A stretch of 7,240 nucleotides of DNA, taken from positions 1-7,240 of the forward strand of contig CAZOWM010000075.1 in assembly GCA_964583615.1 (NCBI GenBank), written 5' to 3'. Position 1 is the first letter of the stretch. The number at the start of each line of letters is the position of its first letter. Below are positions 1-5,936 of the stretch, piece by piece. The position numbers and the translations under genes are program-made. This DNA comes from CAZOWM01 sp964583615. Lineage in GTDB: Bacteria > Spirochaetota > B62-G9 > DRHN01. The notes under the pieces are model-generated. The model saw only the letters and a list, made by a program, of their open reading frames with translations, ran no database searches and was not told the origin of the DNA.

Positions 1-172
1 GGAAAAGACAACGCCATTTCGTGAAACGTCGTACATCTTTTTTGGGCGCTCCTCATGTGTTGTGTGAGCTCTTTATAAAGTTCATGGTAGCAAAGATACT
101 CTCCACTATCAATAAGAATTAAGAATTGCCACGAGCTGATTCTGGATATGCAGAGTGGTTTTATATTTTCCT

Positions 173-201
173 TTATCCTGACGCGTAGTACGCAGTATAA
201 T
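173..201 (+). promoter_or_regulatory. Candidate sigma70-type promoter of the five-gene plus-strand unit
   Basis: A perfect TATAAT hexamer lies at 196-201. A weak -35 candidate, TTATCC at 173-178 (3 of 6 matches to TTGACA), sits 17 nt upstream. Transcription would begin near 208, giving a leader of about 75 nt before the start codon at 283. The weak -35 together with a dyad in the spacer suggests a promoter that needs an activator or is otherwise regulated. The assignment rests on hexamer match and spacing only. Confidence 0.5.
183..193. promoter_or_regulatory. Perfect 11-nt dyad inside the promoter spacer, possible operator
   Basis: The sequence GCGTA-G-TACGC is an odd-length perfect inverted repeat. 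It lies exactly between the candidate -35 (173-178) and -10 (196-201). A regulator bound there would overlap RNA polymerase, as MerR-type activators and many repressors do. No regulator gene is present in the window, and the element is short enough to arise by chance. Confidence 0.3.
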
Positions 202-268
202 GTAGTGTGCAATTGGAAAATACTGAATGAAATAAGTTACGGCAGGGAATATCGAGAATACCGTTTCT

Positions 269-275
269 AAGGGTG
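269..275 (+). promoter_or_regulatory. Ribosome binding site deciding the start of the IspG barrel gene
   Basis: AAGGGTG lies 7 nt before the ATG at 283. A second in-frame ATG at 316 would give an N-terminus closer to the usual length for IspG, but the nearest purine run before it (GAGGT, 295-299) is 16 nt away. The upstream ATG is therefore preferred. Confidence 0.6.
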
Positions 276-282
276 TTTAAAT

Positions 283-1101
283 ATGGAGCTTTTTGAGGTA
301 TCTGATTTCATCGAAATGAAGCAAATCAGAAGAAAACGGAAAAAAGAGGTGAACATCGGAAACCTCATAATCGGCGGGAACCATCCTGTGGTCGTGCAGG
401 AGATGACATCGACAAACACGGCTAATATCGATGAAACGGTGGAACAGATTCACAATCTCGAAAAGCACGGTTGCAAGCTGATCCGTGTTGCGGTTCTTGA
501 CACGGCCTCTGCTCGTGCGATAAAACATATCAAGGAACAGGTCAGCATTCCGATCGTTGCAGACATCCATTTTAATTACCGCCTGGCGCTGATTGCCATT
601 GAAAATGGAGTCGACAAGCTCCGGATAAATCCAGGCAACATCGGTGGACCGAGAAATATCGCAATTGTCGTATCCGCTGCAAAGGAGAGGGGAATTCCGA
701 TTCGAATCGGAGTAAATAGTGGATCTTTGGAAAAAAGCATAATAAAAAAGTATAACGGCACAACAGCCCAGGGGATGGTGGAGAGCGCCCTCCATGAGGT
801 ATCCCTCCTGGAAAAGCACAACTTTTACGATACGGTCATCTCACTGAAATCCTCAGATATTGATCTCACCGTTGAAAGCAATAAAATCCTCTCTTCTAAG
901 GTTGATTATCCCCTCCATATCGGAATAACTGAATCCGGTTATGGGGAAGAGGGGAAAATCCGTTCCATTGTGGGGCTCAGCATCCTCCTTTTGAATGGAA
1001 TCGGGGATACAGTCCGGATTTCTCTTATGGCATCAGACCGTCTGAAAAACATCCAGCTGTGTAACGCACTGCTTGATGAACTCGGCATTCTTCATATATA
1101 A
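283..1101 (+). CDS. IspG/GcpE TIM-barrel domain protein lacking the [4Fe-4S] domain
   Basis: IspG converts methylerythritol cyclodiphosphate to HMBPP in the MEP isoprenoid pathway. It uses a TIM barrel for the substrate and a separate [4Fe-4S] domain for electron transfer. This 272-residue protein carries the whole barrel with family motifs intact: VADIHFNYR (92-100), RINPGN (114-119), RIGVNSGSLE (141-150), SLKSSD (187-192), LHIGITESG (211-219) and GIGDTVRISL (239-248). Normal two-domain IspG has about 350-400 residues and continues through a short linker into CPTC and the later Cys-NGPGE motif. Here the protein stops in that linker (ending LDELGILHI), and no remnant of the missing domain follows: the next gene begins 17 nt later with its own ribosome site. 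The conserved barrel and clean boundary argue for a functional single-domain protein rather than a recent frameshift. Its likely partner is encoded at 5937-6995 on the other strand. Family assignment is firm; the activity of the isolated domain is inferred. Confidence 0.93.
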   Translation: MELFEVSDFIEMKQIRRKRKKEVNIGNLIIGGNHPVVVQEMTSTNTANIDETVEQIHNLEKHGCKLIRVAVLDTASARAIKHIKEQVSIPIVADIHFNYRLALIAIENGVDKLRINPGNIGGPRNIAIVVSAAKERGIPIRIGVNSGSLEKSIIKKYNGTTAQGMVESALHEVSLLEKHNFYDTVISLKSSDIDLTVESNKILSSKVDYPLHIGITESGYGEEGKIRSIVGLSILLLNGIGDTVRISLMASDRLKNIQLCNALLDELGILHI

Positions 1102-1118
1102 AACAATCAGGGGTTGAG

Positions 1119-1910
1119 ATGAAACTGGGGATATCTTCTACCTGTGTTTGGAATTTAAGCCCGAAGGAAGCGATCCATTTTGCCGAAAAGCTTGAAATTT
1201 ACGCCTTTGAGCTCTGGGCGGACCACTATTTTCTGCACACCGATGATGTGAAGACTATCCGGCAGGCCTACAAAGAGACTGACCTCCTGCCAACTGTACA
1301 TGCGGCAAGCTGGGACCTGAACATCACCTCCACTTCAAAGAAGGTGAGGGATTTCAGCATCAGACAGGGAAAAAAATCCATCGATCTTGCAGTAAATATC
1401 GGTGCTCCGATTATTACCATACATCCGGGGAGAAAGAGCTTTTTCAGGGCAGATGTAGAGGATATTTCCCGGATGCAGAGAGATGTTTTTCATGAATTTT
1501 CCAATTATTGCAGGGGGAACGACCTTTTGATCTGTATTGAAAACATCGAGCCCACTGTAAAGGAAGTAATGGTAACAGAGGATGACTTTCAGAATTTTTT
1601 TTCAGGGATTGATGACACACTCTTCGTCACCATGGACCTGGCTCACCTGGGGAGCTATGAGAAAATAACCTCCTTTTATAGGGCACTGGGGGGGAAGGTG
1701 AAGCACATTCACATAAGTGATCTGGATTCCGGTGAAATTCACTTGCCGATGGGAGAAGGATTCCTCGAGACGGAGAGGATAATTTCCTATTTGAGTGGTT
1801 CATATAACGGTGTATACAGTCTCGAATTTTATGACATGGACAAAAACGGAGAAAAGACCAGGCAGAGCATTCAGTATTTAAAAAATACCCTTTTGCTCTT
1901 AAATAAATAA
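1119..1910 (+). CDS. Sugar phosphate isomerase/epimerase-like TIM-barrel protein (AP-endonuclease-2 / xylose-isomerase-like superfamily)
   Basis: This 263-residue protein belongs to the metal-dependent TIM barrels that include endonuclease IV, IolE/IolI and hydroxypyruvate isomerase. Strand-end metal-ligand candidates are visible in order: E31 (ELWAD), H61 (VHAASWD), H102 (ITIHPG), E141 (ICIENIE), D173 and H176 (MDLAH), H199 (HIHISD), H208 (HLPMGEG) and E236 (YSLEFYD). E141, D173, H199 and E236 are the positions generally kept in the sugar isomerases of this fold. No signal peptide is visible, so it should be cytoplasmic. Start: ATG at 1119 with AGGGG at 1109-1113, 17 nt after the IspG barrel gene, so the two are almost certainly co-transcribed. 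Placement ahead of an importer suggests that it handles the imported compound, but the substrate cannot be read from sequence. A DNA-repair AP endonuclease is less likely, because the region around the last His ligands is shorter than in endonuclease IV and the context is metabolic. Confidence 0.82.
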   Translation: MKLGISSTCVWNLSPKEAIHFAEKLEIYAFELWADHYFLHTDDVKTIRQAYKETDLLPTVHAASWDLNITSTSKKVRDFSIRQGKKSIDLAVNIGAPIITIHPGRKSFFRADVEDISRMQRDVFHEFSNYCRGNDLLICIENIEPTVKEVMVTEDDFQNFFSGIDDTLFVTMDLAHLGSYEKITSFYRALGGKVKHIHISDLDSGEIHLPMGEGFLETERIISYLSGSYNGVYSLEFYDMDKNGEKTRQSIQYLKNTLLLLNK

Positions 1911-1936
1911 TGATAAGATAAATAGGAAAATATATC

Positions 1937-1944
1937 AAAGGAGG
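1937..1944 (+). promoter_or_regulatory. Strong ribosome binding site supporting a GTG start
   Basis: AAAGGAGG, a near-perfect anti-16S match, lies 6 nt before GTG at 1951. It fixes the GTG as the start of the binding-protein gene and predicts high translation, as expected for a periplasmic or exported binding protein made in excess over its permease. Confidence 0.85.
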
Positions 1945-1950
1945 CAAAGC

Positions 1951-2964
1951 GTGAAAAAATTATTTCTTGTGCTGGTATGTGTAAGCTTTTCATTGTGTCT
2001 TTTTGCAATCCCTTTCGGTGGGGTTAATGAGGCGAAAGCTGAGCTTCGGGGCAGCATCACCCTGTATACATCGGAAACACTCACAGATGTGCAGGACCTG
2101 GCAAATGCATTTATGGAAGAAAACAAAAAAGCAAAGGTCAACATTTACCGTTCCGGCACGGTTGAAGTGACAGCAAAACTTCAGGCCGAGATGGAAGCAG
2201 ATTCGATCCGTGCTGACGTGTTATGGTTTGCGGATATGGCGATGTTTGAAGACCTCGGGCAGAAAGGGCTTCTTGTTAAGACGAATATTCCCGAGGCACG
2301 AAATATTCCTCAGCACTACATCTACATGGATGGAATGGCCTACGAGGCTCGGTTGATCTTTCAGATTATTGCCTATAATACAGACAAGGTGAAAAAGCCG
2401 GTAAAAGGATGGAAGGACCTTCTCGATCCTGCATACAGAGGCAAGATCGGTTCGGCCAGTGCGCTGTACTCCGGAGCAACCCTCACCCAGGTGACAACTC
2501 TTGCAAAAGATCCAGACTTCGGCTGGGATTATTACAGAAAATTAAAGGCCAATGACTGTAAGATTGTAAAAGGAAACGGGGGAGTTGCACGTAATGTTGC
2601 AACCGGCGAGTACCACCTGGGAATCACCATTGACTTCATGGCACGAGACCTTATCGAAAAAGGGTCACCTGTTGCTTATGTGTATCAGGAAGAGGGCGCC
2701 GTGTATATTCCCACACCGATCGGCATTATGTCAGCAACCCAAAACCGGGAGATCGCAGAAGCTTTTATCAATTTTGTTCTGGGTATAGAAGGACAAAAAA
2801 TACTCCTCAGCAACGGGTATGTTCCGCTGAATAAAAATGCGCCAATGCCTGAAGGTGTCCCTTCTCCTGCTGATATAAAAGTTCTTAAAACTGATTTTCA
2901 GTACCTGAAAAATAACCGTGATGAGATCAGAAATACCTGGGGAGAAATAATGGGGGCAATGTAA
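1951..2964 (+). CDS. ABC importer substrate-binding protein, FbpA/AfuA-like, probably not iron-specific
   Basis: This 337-residue exported binding protein captures the ligand for the permease and ATPase encoded downstream. Residues 1-30 form a Sec signal peptide: a KK N-region, a hydrophobic core and a cleavage site after AKA at 28-30, leaving a mature protein of about 307 residues. No convincing lipobox is seen. The mature part has the type 2 periplasmic-binding fold of the Fbp/Afu class: ITLYTSETL near the start (36-44), ADVLWFADMAMFEDL (88-102), the WKDLLDPAYRGKIG stretch (154-167), the VYIPTPIGIM strand (251-260) and the late VLGIEGQKILLSNGY segment (276-290). In iron-binding FbpA an adjacent Tyr-Tyr pair near the hinge coordinates Fe3+. 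The matching segment here reads LGITIDFMARD (223-233) and has no such pair, so an organic or phosphorylated ligand is more likely than ferric iron. The start is GTG with an excellent ribosome site, 40 nt after the isomerase gene. Confidence 0.88.
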   Translation: MKKLFLVLVCVSFSLCLFAIPFGGVNEAKAELRGSITLYTSETLTDVQDLANAFMEENKKAKVNIYRSGTVEVTAKLQAEMEADSIRADVLWFADMAMFEDLGQKGLLVKTNIPEARNIPQHYIYMDGMAYEARLIFQIIAYNTDKVKKPVKGWKDLLDPAYRGKIGSASALYSGATLTQVTTLAKDPDFGWDYYRKLKANDCKIVKGNGGVARNVATGEYHLGITIDFMARDLIEKGSPVAYVYQEEGAVYIPTPIGIMSATQNREIAEAFINFVLGIEGQKILLSNGYVPLNKNAPMPEGVPSPADIKVLKTDFQYLKNNRDEIRNTWGEIMGAM

Positions 2965-2982
2965 TACAATCGCAGCAAAAAT

Positions 2983-3038
2983 CGGGGAAGTTTTTTGTTC
3001 GCAGTGAGTACTCTCTGTGACTTCCCCGTTTTTATTTT
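2983..3038 (+). terminator. Intercistronic rho-independent terminator/attenuator after the binding-protein gene
   Basis: A perfect 9-bp stem, CGGGGAAGT (2983-2991) with ACTTCCCCG (3020-3028), encloses a 28-nt loop that contains a smaller CAGTGAGTACTCTCTG hairpin (around 3002-3017). It is followed directly by TTTTTATTTT (3029-3038). It starts about 18 nt after the binding-protein stop. In binding-protein importers such an element commonly causes partial termination and protects the upstream mRNA, so that binding protein exceeds permease. An A-rich stretch before the stem makes it weakly bidirectional. Confidence 0.85.
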
Positions 3039-3053
3039 CCCCTTTACGTGAGA

Positions 3054-3070
3054 CAGAAGTCACCCTTCTG
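3054..3070 (+). other. Small perfect hairpin ahead of the permease start
   Basis: CAGAAG (3054-3059) and CTTCTG (3065-3070) form a 6-bp stem with the 5-nt loop TCACC. It lies between the terminator and the permease start codon at 3106. It could protect the 5' end of processed permease mRNA or influence translation, but at this size chance is a real alternative. Confidence 0.25.
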
Positions 3071-3105
3071 GGTAAGCGGGAGAAATTATTCCATGTGGCG
3101 GGAAT

Positions 3106-4776
3106 ATGAACGTCAAGAGAACACTTTTTTCCTTTTTGCTGTTTGCAATTCTTGCCGTACTATTTATCTATCCCTTTTCAAAGCTTTTTATCATCGGTTT
3201 TTCCAGGGAGGGGGGCCCTACACTTCTCAACGCTGTGGAGATCCTGGGAAAAACAACAAACCTCGTTGCTTTGTGGCACACCATATTTGTTGCAGTATTT
3301 GTTACTGTGCTGGCCGTTGGGGCAGGAGTAATTTTTTCATGGCTTGTCACGAGGACAAATCTCTATCTCAGGAATTTTTTCCGAATTATTCTCATCATTC
3401 CCTATCTCATACCCCCTTTTATCAGCGCTTTTGCGTGGATGCAACTTTTAAGCCCTGTGGGGTATTTTAACAAAATCCTGATGTTTCTCTTTCATCTTGC
3501 CGAACCACCCATTGAGATATATGGGCAGTACGGGATCATTTTGGTTTCTGCAATCTATACCTATCCGCTGGTATACATTTCTATTACAAAGGCATTTGAG
3601 AGGATAGACCCGACATTTGAGGAAGCTGCACGGATCTCAGGTGCGGGAAAGTTAAGAGTTGTCAGGGATATTACCCTCCCGGTGATGATGCCTGCAGTAG
3701 GTGGCGCTGCTGTCATCGTATTCGTGACGTCTACCTCTATGTTTGGGATTCCGGCAATACTCGGTATTCCCAAGGGGTATCTGGTGCTCACTACAAAGAT
3801 CTTCATCTTCGTCGGGAGCTACGGCACGAAGTACAACTTCAATCTGGCTGCAGCAATGTCCATGCTCCTTATCCTCATCGGGGTTGTGGGTCTATTTCTC
3901 CAGAACTTCGTAACACGAAAAGAGAAATATACGGTGATTACCGGGAAGGCTTCAGGCTTTTCAGTGATCGACCTCGGGGCATTGAGGGTGCCTGCAACGA
4001 TTTTCGTGATTCTCTTTATCCTCTTTATTGTTGTTGCGCCCATCATTGCGGTGGTTATAACGTCCCTTACAAAGGCACTGGGCTTATCGCCGAAATTGAG
4101 CAATCTCACGTTTGGGAATTATCAATATGTCCTCTTCAGCGTTCCTGTTGTCTGGCGTGCACTCAGGAACAGCTTTATGCTTGCCCTCGTTGTACCAACG
4201 ATTACCGTGGTTCTTTCCATACTCTTTTCTTATGTTGAAAGGTATACAGAAATCAGGGGCAGAAAGTTCATCGATTACATTGTAAGTGCCCCCTACGCAA
4301 TCCCAGGCACTGTTATCGGATTGTCCATGATTCTCGCATGGATTAAGCCTGTGCTGGGAGTCTCCATATACAATACAATATGGATCATTATGATTGCGTA
4401 TTTTGCACGATTTATGATCTTCCCCATGAGGACGGTGACGGCTTCTCTGAAGCAGATAGACAACTCGCTTGCAGAAGCCGCCCAGATATCAGGGGCATCG
4501 AAAAAGAAAGCCGTAATGGACATCCTCATCCCATTGATTAAACCGGGGATATTTTCAGGGTGGTTTTTAGTATTTATGCCTGCCCTGACAGAGCTGACAC
4601 TCTCGATCCTTCTCTACTCAGCAGGCAGAGAGACAATCGGGGTGACGGTGTACAACATGACTCAGGAGGGACTTGTGCTTGAAACCAGTGCTCTCGCCCT
4701 GCTGATTATTGTCTTTGTGCTCTCTTTAAACCTTATTGTAAGGAAAGCCTCGGGTCAGAAGATCAGTGCTGTATAG
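3106..4776 (+). CDS. Fused two-domain ABC importer permease, FbpB/AfuB-like
   Basis: This 556-residue inner-membrane protein forms the whole translocation channel, because two permease domains are fused in one chain, as is usual for FbpB/SfuB/AfuB. About twelve hydrophobic segments can be placed, near residues 7-30, 58-82, 91-116, 139-163, 197-222, 245-267, 295-321, 352-377, 393-413, 419-440, 478-500 and 525-545. Each half has an EAA coupling loop that docks on the ATPase: EEAARISGAG (172-181) followed by DITLPVMMPA, and EAAQISGAS (457-465) followed by DILIPLIKPG. The chosen ATG at 3106 has only a weak, closely spaced GGCGGGA ribosome site, but an in-frame TAA at 3073-3075 rules out any start further upstream, and no better start codon lies between. 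The 141-nt gap from the binding-protein gene holds a terminator, so expression is probably lower than that of the binding protein. Confidence 0.93.
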   Translation: MNVKRTLFSFLLFAILAVLFIYPFSKLFIIGFSREGGPTLLNAVEILGKTTNLVALWHTIFVAVFVTVLAVGAGVIFSWLVTRTNLYLRNFFRIILIIPYLIPPFISAFAWMQLLSPVGYFNKILMFLFHLAEPPIEIYGQYGIILVSAIYTYPLVYISITKAFERIDPTFEEAARISGAGKLRVVRDITLPVMMPAVGGAAVIVFVTSTSMFGIPAILGIPKGYLVLTTKIFIFVGSYGTKYNFNLAAAMSMLLILIGVVGLFLQNFVTRKEKYTVITGKASGFSVIDLGALRVPATIFVILFILFIVVAPIIAVVITSLTKALGLSPKLSNLTFGNYQYVLFSVPVVWRALRNSFMLALVVPTITVVLSILFSYVERYTEIRGRKFIDYIVSAPYAIPGTVIGLSMILAWIKPVLGVSIYNTIWIIMIAYFARFMIFPMRTVTASLKQIDNSLAEAAQISGASKKKAVMDILIPLIKPGIFSGWFLVFMPALTELTLSILLYSAGRETIGVTVYNMTQEGLVLETSALALLIIVFVLSLNLIVRKASGQKISAV

Positions 4777-4853
4777 GGAAGAAAAATTTCCAGTCGTACT
4801 GAAATGTGATAGCCCCTGTCACAGGTGATGAAGTTGTATTTACGGAGTAGAAA

Positions 4854-5912
4854 ATGGCACGAGTTGTGATTCAGGACCTTACGAAAAAGTTTGGAAATAC
4901 CGTAGCAGTATCTGATTTCTCCATCGAGATAGAGGATGGTGAGTTTTTTACATTGCTCGGACCTTCGGGGTGCGGGAAAACGACTCTTCTCAGGTGTATT
5001 GCAGGGTTTATTCACGTGACAATGGGAAAAATATACATAGGTGACAGACTTGTTTCTTCTGAAGATAAGAGGAGTTTTGTCCCACCTGAAAACAGGAACC
5101 TGGGTATGGTTTTCCAGTCCTATGCAGTCTGGCCGCATATGAATGTCTTTAAAAATATCGCTTATCCACTGAAGATTAAAAAGCTCCCTGAAAAAGAGAT
5201 ACAGAGGAATGTTTTGCGCATTTTAGAGCTTTTAAAGCTTGTGGACTTTCAACACAGATATCCCAATGAGCTTTCCGGGGGACAACAGCAGAGAGTTGCT
5301 CTCGGCAGAGCGCTCATCATGAACCCCGAGGTGCTTCTCCTTGATGAACCTCTTTCAAATCTCGACGCAAAGCTCAGGGAGGAGATGCGGTTTGAGCTCA
5401 AGGAGCTGCAAAGAAGGATCGGGGTTACGATTGTGTATGTGACACACGATCAAAGCGAAGCAATGGTCATGTCCAGAAGGATCGTTGTAATGGAGAACGG
5501 AAAGGTGCATCAGATCGGGACTCCCTATGAGATATATAAAAACCCTCAAAATCAGTTTGTTGCTAACTTTATCGGGAAATCAAACTTTATCGCTGGAGAG
5601 CTTTTTGATGTGAGAAACAATACCCTTCTGTTAAGGATTGGTGAGAGAGAAGTTGTTGGCGTTGAAAGTAGAGAAAAGCCACAGAAAAAACAGTTTATTG
5701 TCATGGTACGGCATCACAACGTTGAAATCATGAAAAAAAAGCTTCAGGATACTGTCCCGGCAAAAGTGAAGCTCTCTACATACCTGGGTGACCGATTTGT
5801 CTACGAGATCGAGGTTGGAACTGAAACCATCAGGGCAGAAGTTCATGAAGATCAATTCTTTAAAGAAGGGGAGGATGTCTTTATCAGGCTCAAAAACCCT
5901 GTGGTATTTTAG
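4854..5912 (+). CDS. ABC importer ATP-binding protein, FbpC/PotA/MalK-like
   Basis: This 352-residue ATPase powers the importer encoded just upstream. Nucleotide-binding motifs are complete and in order: aromatic A-loop F13, Walker A GPSGCGKTT (36-44), Q-loop VFQSYAVWPHMNV (86-98), signature LSGGQQQR (140-147), Walker B VLLLDEP (160-166), D-loop SNLD (168-171) and switch His in VTHDQSEA (196-203). Residues from about 243 to 350 form a TOBE-type C-terminal regulatory domain, as in FbpC, PotA and MalK. The RPE motif common in that domain appears here as VRHHNV (285-290), so ligand sensing by this domain may differ. The ATG at 4854 has GGAG at 4844-4847, spaced 6 nt. The 77-nt gap after the permease gene has no terminator, consistent with co-transcription. 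The gene ends 24 nt from the end of the converging gene on the minus strand. Confidence 0.95.
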   Translation: MARVVIQDLTKKFGNTVAVSDFSIEIEDGEFFTLLGPSGCGKTTLLRCIAGFIHVTMGKIYIGDRLVSSEDKRSFVPPENRNLGMVFQSYAVWPHMNVFKNIAYPLKIKKLPEKEIQRNVLRILELLKLVDFQHRYPNELSGGQQQRVALGRALIMNPEVLLLDEPLSNLDAKLREEMRFELKELQRRIGVTIVYVTHDQSEAMVMSRRIVVMENGKVHQIGTPYEIYKNPQNQFVANFIGKSNFIAGELFDVRNNTLLLRIGEREVVGVESREKPQKKQFIVMVRHHNVEIMKKKLQDTVPAKVKLSTYLGDRFVYEIEVGTETIRAEVHEDQFFKEGEDVFIRLKNPVVF

Positions 5913-5936
5913 TTGTGGGATTTTGAGAAGGTAAAA

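Noticed and set aside
3..122. Open frame on the plus strand running in from the left edge (39 codons, ending TAA at 120-122), a possible 3' end of an upstream gene
   Set aside because: It is short, Arg/Lys-rich at its start and matches no family I recognise, so coding cannot be supported from this fragment.
277..819. 180-codon minus-strand frame opposite the IspG barrel gene
   Set aside because: It is antisense to a gene with clear family motifs, and its translation has no recognisable domain.
283..1101. The short IspG barrel gene as a pseudogene produced by frameshift
   Set aside because: No iron-sulfur coding remnant occurs downstream in any frame, the barrel motifs are intact, and the next gene follows after 17 nt with its own ribosome site.
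1911..1925. TGATAAGATAAATAG before the binding-protein gene, resembling half of a Fur box
   Set aside because: Only the first half matches the consensus; the second half agrees at about two of seven positions, and the binding protein lacks the iron site.
4805..4823. TGTGA and TCACA inverted repeat ahead of the ATPase gene, resembling a CRP/FNR-type site
   Set aside because: The spacer is 9 nt rather than the 6 nt of CRP sites, and the gene lies inside an operon without a visible promoter there.
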